From positions 1,228,453-1,292,452 of the forward strand of contig NZ_JWLJ01000001.1 in the NCBI RefSeq assembly GCF_000813985.1: a stretch of DNA of 64,000 nucleotides. The letters are read 5' to 3'. The notes below the pieces were generated by a model. That model worked only from the letters and a program-made list of their open reading frames with translations. It had not been told where the DNA came from and did no database searches. The position numbers and the translations under genes were made by a program. Position 1 is the first letter of the stretch. Every line of letters starts with the position of its first letter. The DNA is from Ruegeria sp. ANG-R (GTDB lineage Bacteria; Pseudomonadota; Alphaproteobacteria; Rhodobacterales; Rhodobacteraceae). Below are positions 35,505 through 44,516 of the stretch, one piece after another.

Positions 35505-36371
35505 ATGATAGATAAAATAGACAAACGGGACCGCGCATCCCGATTTCGTCAACGTCTGGCGCGGGCAATGCAGGATCGAGATGTCAGCCAAAGCGCCCTC
35601 GCGCGCGACATCGGTGTCGACCGGTCGACCGTCTCGCAATTGCTGACCGGTGCCGGTGCGCGGCTTCCAAATGCACATGTTGTCGGCAGTTGTGCCTCAG
35701 CGCTCGGGGTGTCCGCTGACTGGCTGCTTGGACTATCCAATCGCCCCGAGAGCGCGGCGGAACTGCTGGCCAGTTCGCTTACTCTGACCGAGGCCGCCCG
35801 CGCGCTGGTTGATGAGCGCATCTTTGAATGGCACCAGGAGGCCGCCGGGTACAAGATACGCTATGTTCCGGCCACCCTGCCCGACATGCTCAAGACCCGC
35901 GCCGTGCTGGAATGGGAATACGCTCCTCATTTGGGCCGTACGGCGGATCAGGCTATCGGGGCGTCAGCAGACCGGCTGGCCTGGATGCGCAGCGCCCAGT
36001 CCGATTATGAGATCGCCATGCCGTTATACGAGCTTCACAGCTTCGCTCATGCCGTTGGCTATTACGACGGGCTGCCGCTTCAGGTCCGTCTGGACCAGAT
36101 CGATCACCTGCTGTCGCTGTGCGAGCAGCTTTACCCACGTCTGCGCATCTATCTTTTTGATGCGAAACGGCTTTACTCTGCCCCCGTCACGATATTCGGT
36201 CCGCTTCTATGCGTGTTCTATGCCGGAAGCCACTACATGGCTTTCCGAGACCGCGACCGGATTGAGGTCTTTACTCTCCATTTCGACCGGCTGGTGCGTG
36301 AGGCGGATTTGACCGCGCGTGATTTCCCGGACCATCTGCGGCAATTGCGGGCTGAAATCACTCAGGCATGA
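35505..36371 (+). CDS. XRE-family regulator with C-terminal sensing domain
   Basis: Regulator of 288 aa. Residues 15-75 are a helix-turn-helix of the Cro/XRE type (SQSALARDIGVDRSTVSQLL). The remaining 200 residues form a separate domain (LYELHSFAHAVGYYDGLP, then FGPLLCVFYAGSHYMAFRDRD) that may sense a ligand; I do not recognise it. Divergent from the DUF2061-desaturase operon across 108 bases that hold palindromes, so control of lipid desaturation is a reasonable inference. Confidence 0.85.
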   Translation: MIDKIDKRDRASRFRQRLARAMQDRDVSQSALARDIGVDRSTVSQLLTGAGARLPNAHVVGSCASALGVSADWLLGLSNRPESAAELLASSLTLTEAARALVDERIFEWHQEAAGYKIRYVPATLPDMLKTRAVLEWEYAPHLGRTADQAIGASADRLAWMRSAQSDYEIAMPLYELHSFAHAVGYYDGLPLQVRLDQIDHLLSLCEQLYPRLRIYLFDAKRLYSAPVTIFGPLLCVFYAGSHYMAFRDRDRIEVFTLHFDRLVREADLTARDFPDHLRQLRAEITQA

Positions 36372-36447
36372 CCTGAATTGAAAGCTGTAGTATAGTCGCT
36401 TGGCGCGAACCTACAGACATTCCGATCTGAGATGGAGGATGACGGGA

Positions 36448-36630
36448 ATGGACGCACTCAAAACCGCTGAATACGCACGTGCCCTGTACACGGCCCATGG
36501 CGATCGGGCCGAGGCCGAAGCCGCACAGAAAATGCGCGAATGCGAGGCCGCCGGAAACCAGCAAGAGGCAAAGGACTGGCAGGCCGTCCGTGGCGCAATC
36601 CGCCAGATTCGCGGCCCCAACCAGGGCTGA
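36448..36630 (+). CDS. Small conserved-looking cytosolic protein
   Basis: A helical protein of 60 aa, rich in Ala, Glu and Lys (DRAEAEAAQKMRECEAAG), with no signal or membrane segment. ATG 36448 follows GGAGG at a good distance. It resembles small proteins of unknown function common in Rhodobacterales. The stop lies one base before the end of the converging SDR gene. Confidence 0.6.
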   Translation: MDALKTAEYARALYTAHGDRAEAEAAQKMRECEAAGNQQEAKDWQAVRGAIRQIRGPNQG

Positions 36631-36631
36631 T

Positions 36632-37393
36632 TCACAGTTTCGGGTCGGGATTGACCGTATGACCATCCACCGCGATCACCTGACCCGACACCAGCCGCGC
36701 CGCATCTGACGCCAGAAATACAGCCATATTCGCGATGTCCTGTGCCTCGACAAAGCGACCCATGGACGTGCCCGAGGCATAGCCCAGATAGACCTGGTCG
36801 CGGGTCATACCCTTGGCGGCGGCCTCGCGCTGCAACACGCCCTCCATACGCGGACCTTCAACCGAGCCCGGGCAGATCACATTGCAGCGGACACCATGCG
36901 GCCCAAGCTCCATCGCCAGCGTTTTGCCCAAGCCCACCATGCCCCACTTCGCCGCCGCATAGGGCGCGCGGTTGGGATAGCCGTATTGGCCAGCAGTCGA
37001 AGACGTGATCAGGATCGCACCGCTGCGCTGCCGTTTCATCAGAGGTGCCGCGTATTTAGAGCACAGAAATGCCCCCTCAAGATTGATGGAAAGGCACGAC
37101 CTCCAATCCGTCAGAGACACGTTCTCGATCGCGGCGGTGGGACCCGCTATCCCCGCATTCGCGCAGAGCACATCAAGCCCACCCCATTCGGTCTCAAGAT
37201 CAGTAAACGCAGCCGCGACAGCAGCTTCATCTGACACATCAAGCTGGCTTTGTTTCCAATGCTTCGGGCAATCCGCCAGAGCATCCGCATCCACATCCGC
37301 AACCCAGACCTGAGCCCCGGCGGCGTCGAACGCTTCAGCCATGGCCCTGCCGACGCCCGAGGCGCCAGCGGTAATAAAAACCCTGCTGCTCAT
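36632..37393 (-). CDS. SDR dehydrogenase of the carnitine operon
   Basis: Classical short-chain dehydrogenase of 253 aa: TAGASGVGRAMA near residue 8, NAGIAG near 82, the serine in ITSSTAG near 132, and YAAAK near 146, all intact. Its start overlaps the stop of the carnitine dehydrogenase-thioesterase gene by ATGA, so it belongs to the carnitine pathway. Possible substrates are D-carnitine, 3-dehydrocarnitine or a later product such as a betaine aldehyde; the sequence does not decide. Confidence 0.88.
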   Translation of the reverse strand: MSSRVFITAGASGVGRAMAEAFDAAGAQVWVADVDADALADCPKHWKQSQLDVSDEAAVAAAFTDLETEWGGLDVLCANAGIAGPTAAIENVSLTDWRSCLSINLEGAFLCSKYAAPLMKRQRSGAILITSSTAGQYGYPNRAPYAAAKWGMVGLGKTLAMELGPHGVRCNVICPGSVEGPRMEGVLQREAAAKGMTRDQVYLGYASGTSMGRFVEAQDIANMAVFLASDAARLVSGQVIAVDGHTVNPDPKL

Positions 37394-38856
37394 GCGGGTT
37401 TGCGGATCGCAGCGCCCGCGCCTTCGGGATAAGGCAACCCGGCCTGCGCCTCTGCCACCCGCGCCATTGCAGCTTCGATTTCAGGTGACGGCGGGCTTGG
37501 GCGACGGGTCTGAAGGCTGACATGCAGCAAGAAGCTTTCGCCCGTGGCCAGCAGCGTTTCACCCTCATACATGCTGTGGAAGACATGCAGTTTCTTACCC
37601 TGCCCCAACAACATCTGTGTGCGGCATTCGATCCGCGCTCCCGCATGTGTTTCGTTCATATAGCGGATGTGATTCTCGGCGGTGAAATAGCTGCCGCCCG
37701 TGGCGATATACTCCATGTCGCAGCCAATGATTTCCATGAACCGGTCGGTGGCAGCGGCAAAAGCCTCGAGGTATTTGGCCTCGTTCATGTGACCATTGTA
37801 GTCGGTCCAGTCCAGCGGAACCGCGCGGGAAAGAGTCAGGATCGGCTGGCTCAAGTCCGCCTGATCCAGCGTCGGCAGCGCGCCCGGCTTCAAAGCCGCG
37901 TCATGCTGGTTCAGCACCGCCCCCGCACCATAGTTCTGCGCCTTCAGCGCCCGCATCATACCCACGAGGTTATTGTCCCGGATACGCTCCAGCTCACGAA
38001 TCGAGTGCATACCGGACTGCGCATCCGACTGATCAGCGATCATGTCGACCAGCTCGTCGGTGAACTCGGGCACGTCCATGAGCTTGGTCCAGGGCCATTT
38101 CAGCGCCGGGCCGAATTGAGCCATGAAATGCCGCATCCCGGCTTCGCCACCGGCCACGCGATAGGTCTCGAACAGCCCCATCTGCGCCCAACGGATACCA
38201 AACCCCATGCGGATGGCTTCATCGATCTCTTCGGTCGTTGCGATGCCGTCTTTCACCAGCCAAAGCGCCTCGCGCCACACCGCCTCAAGGAACCGGTCGG
38301 CAATATGCGCGTCGATCTCTTTCTTGACGTGTAGCGGGAAGAAGCCGACCGAGGTCAACAGCTCTTTGGCCCGCCCAATCAACTCGGGCGCATTCCTGTC
38401 GGTTGGCACCAGTTCGATCAGCGGCAGCAGGTAAACCGGGTTGAACGGGTGGGTCACCACGATCTGCTCGGGCCGCAACGCGCCTTCCTGCAGCTCCGAT
38501 GGCTTGAACCCGCTGGTCGAAGACCCGATGATTGCATCCGGATCGCACGCCTCCTGCAGGCCCGTGTAAACCTTCTGCTTCAGATCGAGCCTTTCTGGCA
38601 CGCTTTCCTGAATCCAGATCGCACCCTGAACCGCTTCACCGAGATCATCATGAAAGCTCAGCGCCCCTTCGGGTGGCAGAGGTACATCACTGAGCCCCGG
38701 CAATGAGCGGCGGGCATTCTCCAACACCTCACCGATCTTCCTCTCGGCCTCTGGATCGGGATCGAATATCCGAACGTCCCAACCGTTTAGCAAGAACCGG
38801 GCGGCCCAACCGCCACCGATTACGCCACCACCAATGATCGCTGCTGTTTTTTTCAT
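37390..38856 (-). CDS. lcdH: L-carnitine dehydrogenase fused to thioesterase
   Basis: A 488-aa fusion. Residues 1-320 are a 3-hydroxyacyl-CoA-dehydrogenase-type NAD enzyme with GGGVIGGGWAARF near residue 9 and HPFNPVYLLPLIELVP near 138. Residues 340-470 are a hot-dog thioesterase with DWTDYNGHMNEAKY, the catalytic aspartate region. The first domain oxidises L-carnitine to 3-dehydrocarnitine; the second is expected to release betaine from betainyl-CoA. Such fusions are known from carnitine-degrading bacteria. The gene lies downstream of the 3-dehydrocarnitine cleavage gene and is coupled to the SDR gene. Confidence 0.93.
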   Translation of the reverse strand: MKKTAAIIGGGVIGGGWAARFLLNGWDVRIFDPDPEAERKIGEVLENARRSLPGLSDVPLPPEGALSFHDDLGEAVQGAIWIQESVPERLDLKQKVYTGLQEACDPDAIIGSSTSGFKPSELQEGALRPEQIVVTHPFNPVYLLPLIELVPTDRNAPELIGRAKELLTSVGFFPLHVKKEIDAHIADRFLEAVWREALWLVKDGIATTEEIDEAIRMGFGIRWAQMGLFETYRVAGGEAGMRHFMAQFGPALKWPWTKLMDVPEFTDELVDMIADQSDAQSGMHSIRELERIRDNNLVGMMRALKAQNYGAGAVLNQHDAALKPGALPTLDQADLSQPILTLSRAVPLDWTDYNGHMNEAKYLEAFAAATDRFMEIIGCDMEYIATGGSYFTAENHIRYMNETHAGARIECRTQMLLGQGKKLHVFHSMYEGETLLATGESFLLHVSLQTRRPSPPSPEIEAAMARVAEAQAGLPYPEGAGAAIRKPA

Positions 38857-38869
38857 GTCAATTGTCCCG

Positions 38870-39262
38870 TTATGTAAAGGCGTTCACCACAAACCAACCG
38901 AATGTGAGAATCCAACCCCCAACAAATACTATCCCCGCAACCTGCCCCGCTGATTTGAAAGACCGGAGAACAAGACCCGAGATGCTGCCCAAACCAATCA
39001 GCGCCGCGCATATCCATGCCCCGAGGCTGGTAAACGCGACAGGTGGGAGAGCGCCTCCGGAGTCAGGAAACTCAACAATCATCAGGATCAACCAACCAAC
39101 TATGAAAAGTAGGATCGCGGTCAGTATTCCTGTCCACCAGCGGGCTTCCGATTGCAGATAAGCCGACAACGCAAGCATCGATGCGAAGAAGAAGGAAAGG
39201 CAAAAAAGCATAATCATGCCAACCCAATACCTTTGCGCCCGAAACTTGTCACGCCGGCTCAA
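38870..39262 (-). CDS. Small membrane protein within the carnitine operon
   Basis: I do not recognise this protein of up to 130 aa. It has four hydrophobic segments (about residues 15-37, 45-65, 75-97, 105-127) and few charged residues. The start is unclear: TTG 39262 lies six bases after the upstream stop, and ATG 39217 and ATG 39211 are alternatives. One sampled line has 43% GC, well below its neighbours, so it may have been acquired. It separates two genes that work in one pathway. Confidence 0.7.
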   Translation of the reverse strand: MSRRDKFRAQRYWVGMIMLFCLSFFFASMLALSAYLQSEARWWTGILTAILLFIVGWLILMIVEFPDSGGALPPVAFTSLGAWICAALIGLGSISGLVLRSFKSAGQVAGIVFVGGWILTFGWFVVNAFT

Positions 39263-39268
39263 ACACGC

Positions 39269-40186
39269 TTACTTCGCCGCAGGCGCCCGCTTAACCAGCC
39301 CCAACTTCTCGCGCACTTCCTGCGGTCCGATCACCCGCGCACCCATGTTTTCGATGATGCTGCCCGCGCGCTCGACCAACTGCCAGTTCTCGGCCAGAAC
39401 ACCCTTGTCCAGCCACAGGTTGTCCTCCAGCCCGACGCGCACATTACCGCCGGCTAAAACCGAGGCCGCCACATAAGCCATCTCATTGCGCCCCAGCGAA
39501 AACGCGCTGAACGTCCAGTCATCCGGCACATTGTTCACCATCGCCATAAAAGTGTTGAGATCATCCGGAGCACCCCACGGCACACCCATGCACAGCTGGA
39601 CCAGCGCGTTCGGTTCCAGAATGCCCTCTTTGACCAGCTGCTTGGCAAACCACAGATGTCCGGTATCAAAGGCTTCGATCTCGGGTTTCACTCCCAGATC
39701 GGTCATCATCTGCCCCATCGCCCGCAACGCACCCGGCGTGTTGGTCATCACATAGTCGGCCTCGGCAAAGTTCATCGTGCCGCAGTCCAGGGTGCAGATC
39801 TCAGGCAAGCACTCCGCTACGTGGGCTACGCGCTCAGTCGCGCCGACCAGATCTGTTCCGGCCTCAGCCAGCGGCAGCGGGTTCTCGACACCCCCAAACA
39901 CCATATCTCCGCCCATGCCTGCCGTGAGGTTCAGAACCGCGTCAACTTCGGCATCGCGAATGCGGTCCGTGACTTCACGGTACAGAGCCAGATCACGAGA
40001 CGGCGCACCAGTCTCAGGGTCGCGCACATGGCAATGCACCACAGCCGCGCCGGCTTTCGCTGCGGCAATTGCACTATCGGCAATCTGCTTGGGCGAGCGC
40101 GGCACATGTGGGCTGCGATCCTGTGTCCCGCCCGAGCCAGTCACGGCACAGGTGATAAAGACTTCGCGGTTCATTTCGAGTGGCAT
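39269..40186 (-). CDS. BKACE family 3-dehydrocarnitine cleavage enzyme
   Basis: Zinc-dependent beta-keto acid cleavage enzyme of 305 aa. The metal HxH is in [12 protein letters not shown] near residue 50; [24 protein letters not shown] near residue 235 is the family C-terminal block. The pathway role is cleavage of 3-dehydrocarnitine with acetyl-CoA to acetoacetate and betainyl-CoA, which the thioesterase of the next enzyme then hydrolyses. First gene of the operon, divergent from the CdhR-type regulator. Assigned to carnitine from context. Confidence 0.9.
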   Translation of the reverse strand: MPLEMNREVFITCAVTGSGGTQDRSPHVPRSPKQIADSAIAAAKAGAAVVHCHVRDPETGAPSRDLALYREVTDRIRDAEVDAVLNLTAGMGGDMVFGGVENPLPLAEAGTDLVGATERVAHVAECLPEICTLDCGTMNFAEADYVMTNTPGALRAMGQMMTDLGVKPEIEAFDTGHLWFAKQLVKEGILEPNALVQLCMGVPWGAPDDLNTFMAMVNNVPDDWTFSAFSLGRNEMAYVAASVLAGGNVRVGLEDNLWLDKGVLAENWQLVERAGSIIENMGARVIGPQEVREKLGLVKRAPAAK

Positions 40187-40254
40187 GGCGTTTTCCCCAG
40201 CTTATACCCGGTTTTGCCTTGAGTTTTCCCCAGGCTTCTCCCCGGATTCCGATT

Positions 40255-40278
40255 TGCGTCAACGCCAACTCTGACGCA
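40255..40278. promoter_or_regulatory. Inverted repeat in the carnitine divergent promoter
   Basis: TGCGTCA (40255-40261) and TGACGCA (40272-40278) are exact 7-bp arms with a 10-base spacer, between the carnitine operon and its divergent AraC-type regulator. A second imperfect pair, AGTTTTCCCCA at 40222 and TTGGGGAAACT at 40282, brackets it. These are candidate regulator sites. Confidence 0.5.
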
Positions 40279-40294
40279 GCCTTGGGGAAACTAC

Positions 40295-41305
40295 TTGGCA
40301 GAATGCGAATCACACTTGACGAAATCCGCAAAAAACATACTCCAGCCTGAACATCGCGCCCTGAAAACGGCGGTCCTTGTGCTGGACGAATGCAACACGC
40401 TCAGCTTTGCAGCCGCCGTCGATCCGATGCGCGCGGCCAACCGGCTGGCAGATCGGCCCGCCTTTGACTGGGACTATGTCACCGCCACTGCGGAACCCGC
40501 GATGCTGACCAGCGCCCTGAACGTGCAGGGCATCCCATTGGCCCGTCTGCAAGGCTGCGACCTGATGATCGTTGTCGCCGGTTTCCAACTCGCCCGACAT
40601 GCAACCCCTAGCCTGCTGGCAGGTCTGCGCCGGATAGCGGCGTCCGGTGCCACGATGGCAGGGATCGACGGCGGTCCCTGGTTGCTGGCCGAAGCAGGTC
40701 TGCTCGACGGCCATGCGGCCACCACCCATTGGGAAGACCTGGAAAACTTCGCTGCTCGATTCCCCAATGTGGACGTGCGGCCTGATCGTTTTACCGTTTC
40801 TGAGAACCGCCTGACGTCCGGCGGAGCCGTCCCGGCGATCGATATGATGCTGCATATCATCGCCGCCCGCCACGGTGCCGGATTTGCCGCCCGCGTCTCT
40901 GGACTGTTCCTTTACGAAGGCGCATCGGAACCGTCAAAACCCCAAAGCCGCACTGGCGCTCCGCATCGCCACACTGCCCTGACGGCCAGGGCCAACTCCC
41001 TCATGGAAACCTCACTGGACGATCCGCTGCCGCTGTCTGACATCGCCGAAACCCTCGGCACCAGCGCACGTACGCTGCAGCAACAATTCCGCCTGCGTTT
41101 GAATACAACGCCTCAGGATCACTACCTGCAGCTTCGGTTGGCTGAGGCACGCCGGTTGGTTACAGATACCGACATGCCCCTGATGGACGTAGCATTGGCC
41201 ACGGGCTTTGCTTCACAATCCAGCTTCGCCCGCGCCTTCCGCACAGCGCACGGCCTCTCGGCGCGCGACCTTCGACAAGACCGGACGCAACCGACGCATC
41301 ACTGA
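40295..41305 (+). CDS. cdhR: GlxA/AraC-family regulator, CdhR type
   Basis: Regulator of 336 aa. The N-terminal 190 residues are a DJ-1/PfpI-like (GATase1) domain without an evident catalytic cysteine (ASGATMAGIDGGPWLLA). The last 110 are a double helix-turn-helix AraC domain (LSDIAETLGTSARTLQQQFR and MDVALATGFASQSSFARAF). The divergent carnitine genes make CdhR, a known carnitine-responsive activator, the natural identity. The start is likely TTG 40295, behind GGGGAAA; no ATG is available before the domain. Confidence 0.88.
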   Translation: MAECESHLTKSAKNILQPEHRALKTAVLVLDECNTLSFAAAVDPMRAANRLADRPAFDWDYVTATAEPAMLTSALNVQGIPLARLQGCDLMIVVAGFQLARHATPSLLAGLRRIAASGATMAGIDGGPWLLAEAGLLDGHAATTHWEDLENFAARFPNVDVRPDRFTVSENRLTSGGAVPAIDMMLHIIAARHGAGFAARVSGLFLYEGASEPSKPQSRTGAPHRHTALTARANSLMETSLDDPLPLSDIAETLGTSARTLQQQFRLRLNTTPQDHYLQLRLAEARRLVTDTDMPLMDVALATGFASQSSFARAFRTAHGLSARDLRQDRTQPTHH

Positions 41306-41314
41306 CAGGGTCCC

Positions 41315-41372
41315 TCTTCATCTGGCTCAAAATATCCCGGGCGAGGCGCCATGGGCGACGGGGCAGCGCCCC
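41315..41372 (+). repeat. Dispersed intergenic repeat, copy C (diverged)
   Basis: TTCATCTGGC followed by AAAATATCCCGGGCGAGGC and a GC-rich region that can fold (GGGCGACGGGGCAGCGCCCC-like). It starts about ten bases after the stop of the regulator in sense direction, and lies before the converging aldo/keto reductase. It matches copies B and D over the first 20 bases but has changes in the CCGCCGG block. Confidence 0.7.
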
Positions 41373-41381
41373 CTCTCCCCC

Positions 41382-42428
41382 TCAATACGGCATCGGAAAC
41401 GCCCGATGTGCCGCACTGATCTCTTCCATCACGGCTTGGGCCAGCTTCATATCCTTGCCCGCCAGCACGTGCTCCAGCTGCGCGACGGTTGTCGCGCCAA
41501 AGATGGTCGAGGCCATGAACGGGCGGCTGCGGCACCACGCCAGCGACATATGCACAGGGTCCAGACCATGGCGTGCGGCAATATCCAGATAGACCGCCAC
41601 CGCATCGAAGACGCGCTCCGTCTTACGCCCACCCATCGCGGGAACCAGAGACATGCGTGACCCCTCCGGCACCGCTCCACCCTGGTACTTCCCGGTCAGG
41701 AATCCCGCCGCCAAAGGTGAAAACGCCAGCAATCCGACATCTTCGAACAGGCACAATTCGGCCAGATCGGTATCGAACAACCGGCAGAGCAACGAGTATT
41801 CGTTCTGGATCGACGCGACCCGAGGGCCACCGACTTCGTCCGAAGCCCGCAACCACTGTGCGGTCCCCCATGCGCTCTCATTCGACAACCCGAAAGCGCG
41901 GATATTGCCCTTATCCACCTGCGCCTGCAGCGCGATCAGGCTTTCCCGCATTTCGTCCACAACCTCATCGCGGTTATGACCCGTCGGCGCAAAATCCCAG
42001 TTCTGCCGGAACATATAGCTGCCGCGATTGGGCCAGTGGAACTGATAGAGGTCGATACAGTCCGTCTGCAAACGGCGCAGCGATCCTTCGATGGCTTCCG
42101 GGATAGTCTCTTTCGAGATCGGCGCACCGCTCCGCGCATGAACGAAGCCCTCACCGGAGTGTTTCGTGGCCAACACATAATCGCCGCGCCGCGAGCGGTT
42201 GGCGGCATTCCAGTTCCCCAGAATCTCTTCGGTGCGCCCAACGGTTTCCGCGGAAATCGGATTCACCGGATACATCTCGGCCGCGTCGACGAAATTGATC
42301 CCGCCTGCCAGCGCCATATCCATCTGCCGGTGCGCTTCGGATTCCGAGGTCTGCGTGCCAAAGGTCATCGTGCCCAGACACAGGTCCGACACCATGATCC
42401 CTGTGCGGCCCAAAGGCTTCATATCCAT
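41382..42428 (-). CDS. Aldo/keto reductase (Tas-like)
   Basis: NADPH-dependent aldo/keto reductase of 348 aa. The catalytic tetrad is readable: Asp and Tyr in FVDAAEMYP near residue 50, Lys in LATKHSG near 86 and His in LYQFHWP near 130. GLSNESAWG is typical of the Tas (YdbC/YajO-like) subgroup. Ends converging on the regulator gene across repeat copy C. Substrate unknown. Confidence 0.9.
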   Translation of the reverse strand: MDMKPLGRTGIMVSDLCLGTMTFGTQTSESEAHRQMDMALAGGINFVDAAEMYPVNPISAETVGRTEEILGNWNAANRSRRGDYVLATKHSGEGFVHARSGAPISKETIPEAIEGSLRRLQTDCIDLYQFHWPNRGSYMFRQNWDFAPTGHNRDEVVDEMRESLIALQAQVDKGNIRAFGLSNESAWGTAQWLRASDEVGGPRVASIQNEYSLLCRLFDTDLAELCLFEDVGLLAFSPLAAGFLTGKYQGGAVPEGSRMSLVPAMGGRKTERVFDAVAVYLDIAARHGLDPVHMSLAWCRSRPFMASTIFGATTVAQLEHVLAGKDMKLAQAVMEEISAAHRAFPMPY

Positions 42429-42456
42429 CTGAAATCTCCTAGAATAATAAGACCCG

Positions 42457-42915
42457 TCACGCCTCGGCTTTCTTCTCCCATCGCCCGGATTCCTCAGACC
42501 AATACTGCGCCGGGCATCCCGCGCCGGTCAGCGCCTTCCACTGACCGCGCGCGTGTTGCACCGCCTCCGGGTCATGGCCGTCGAACAGAATGCAAACCCG
42601 CTCCAGCGCCGAAACTTCATCCGCCTCAACCGGCGCGCCGTCCACGGCCATGACGCAGGTGGCGCCATTGGCAGCCTCGGGTCCGGTCGTCAGCAGGATG
42701 GGCTGCGCCTTATCATGCGGGCCACCTTCACGGCCATGCGGCAGGAACCCGTCCTCGGGCCCCAACCACAGTTTCTCATCCAGCCAGTCCATTCGCGCAG
42801 GGTCAACACCCCGCACGGCAATCCGCCACCCGGCCTGCCGTGCCTTGCCCAACAGCACAGGCAGAGTGTGCTCCAGCGGCTGACGGGTCAGATGGTAGAA
42901 ATAGACTGCACCCAT
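42457..42915 (-). CDS. holC: DNA polymerase III subunit chi
   Basis: Clamp-loader accessory subunit of 152 aa that links polymerase III to SSB. Begins MGAVYFYHLTRQPLEHTLPVLL, with WLDEKLWLGPEDGFLPHG near residue 43 and CILFDGHDPEAVQHAR near 107, all family blocks. It begins four bases after the pepA stop, forming the usual pepA-holC pair. Confidence 0.92.
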   Translation of the reverse strand: MGAVYFYHLTRQPLEHTLPVLLGKARQAGWRIAVRGVDPARMDWLDEKLWLGPEDGFLPHGREGGPHDKAQPILLTTGPEAANGATCVMAVDGAPVEADEVSALERVCILFDGHDPEAVQHARGQWKALTGAGCPAQYWSEESGRWEKKAEA

Positions 42916-42919
42916 GCGC

Positions 42920-44386
42920 TTACTCGAAATTGTCCTGAACGAACCGGCTCAGTGCGCGAACGCCCCAGCCGGTTGCGCCTTTGGGCGCGTAAGACGTCTC
43001 AGAGGACACCGAGGCCACACCCGCGATATCGAGGTGAATCCACGGCGTCTCTTCCTTGACGAAACGCTGCAGGAACTGCGCTGCGGTGATCGAACCGGCA
43101 GGCCGTCCGCCCACGTTCTTCATATCCGCGATGCGCGATTTCAGCTGCTTGTCATAGCCTTCCCCCAAGGGCAGCCGCCAAGCGCCTTCATCCTCGACTT
43201 TGGCCGATTTCAGGAAGGCGTCACAGAACGTGTCGTTGTTCGAGAATACACCTGCATTTTCATGTCCAAGGCCGATAATGACCGCGCCTGTCAGCGTGGC
43301 CAGATCGATCATACCCACTGGTTGGAACCGATCCTGCGCGTACCACATGACGTCACACAGAACCAAACGGCCCTCGGCATCGGTGTTGATGATCTCAACC
43401 GTGTCCCCTTTCATCGATTTGACGACATCGCCGGGGCGGGAGGCGTTACCCGAAGGCATGTTCTCAACCAACCCGACCAGGCCCACGACATTGGCTTTGG
43501 CTTTGCGTTTCGCCAGCGCCCGCATGGTCCCGGCCACAACACCGGCACCGCCCATGTCCATGGTCATATCTTCCATGCCAGCCGCAGGCTTCAACGAGAT
43601 ACCGCCTGTATCGAAGACAACACCCTTGCCAACCAAGGCCAGCGGGGCGTCATCCTTGTCACCGCCATCCCATTGCATGACAACGACCTTCGAAGGGCTT
43701 TCGGAGCCCTGCCCGACGCTCAGCAGAGTACGCATTCCCAGTTCGGCCAGTTTATCCTCTTCCAGTACCTCGACCTTCAGGCCCAGCGATTCCATCTCGA
43801 CCAGCCGATCGGCGAATTCTGTGGTGGTCAGGACGTTTGCGGGCTCGTTGGTCAGATCGCGCGTCATGCGCACGCCATCGGCGACGGCATAATGCGGAGC
43901 AAAAGCAGCTTCTGCCTCATCCGGCTTGGAGTGGCTGATGACGATCTCGCCCGCCGGATCGGCCTCTTTGGTTTTGTGCACATCGAAATCATAGGTCCGC
44001 AGTACCATACCCATTGTCAGATCCTCGATACGCACCTGACTGGCCGCCATCACCAGAACGGATTTGCCCGCTGCCAGTTTTGCCAGTTTGGCCCCGGCTT
44101 TGCGTGCTTCGTCTGGGTCGGGTCGGCGCGGCAATACCAGCACGTCCAAGGCTTCGGCCGCCATTCCGGCGGGCCAGGCCAGCGAGATCACATCGCCTGA
44201 TTTGACCTTGCTGAAACGTTCACTCTCGACCAGTCGCGCCACCGCCCCCTTGGTCAGGCGGTTGGCCCGGCGCGCCGCTGGGTTCATCTTTCCATCGGCG
44301 GGGATGAGAATGGCGACGCGCCCTTCTGTCTCTGCCATCGCATCCAGGTCGAAAGGGGTAAAACGGACCGGTACCAGACTGCTCAT
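42920..44386 (-). CDS. pepA: Leucyl aminopeptidase
   Basis: Cytosolic M17 dimetal aminopeptidase of 488 aa. The signature NTDAEGRLVLCD is near residue 337, and the metal lysine/aspartate block VGKGVVFDTGGISLKP near residue 255. I use ATG 44386 behind AGGAGA; the frame stays open upstream only because of high GC. It is divergent from the lptG operon and co-transcribed with holC. In E. coli the same protein also binds DNA, but that cannot be inferred here. Confidence 0.95.
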   Translation of the reverse strand: MSSLVPVRFTPFDLDAMAETEGRVAILIPADGKMNPAARRANRLTKGAVARLVESERFSKVKSGDVISLAWPAGMAAEALDVLVLPRRPDPDEARKAGAKLAKLAAGKSVLVMAASQVRIEDLTMGMVLRTYDFDVHKTKEADPAGEIVISHSKPDEAEAAFAPHYAVADGVRMTRDLTNEPANVLTTTEFADRLVEMESLGLKVEVLEEDKLAELGMRTLLSVGQGSESPSKVVVMQWDGGDKDDAPLALVGKGVVFDTGGISLKPAAGMEDMTMDMGGAGVVAGTMRALAKRKAKANVVGLVGLVENMPSGNASRPGDVVKSMKGDTVEIINTDAEGRLVLCDVMWYAQDRFQPVGMIDLATLTGAVIIGLGHENAGVFSNNDTFCDAFLKSAKVEDEGAWRLPLGEGYDKQLKSRIADMKNVGGRPAGSITAAQFLQRFVKEETPWIHLDIAGVASVSSETSYAPKGATGWGVRALSRFVQDNFE

Positions 44387-44516
44387 ATCATTCTCCTGAA
44401 AAATACGTTGCACAAGACCTAGCCCGCGCGGTCGCAGATGACCAGATAGCAGTTTTCCCCGCCCGGCAATTGCATTATGGTCGCGCGAAAACAACGGCAG
44501 GCTCGGGGGAGATAAC

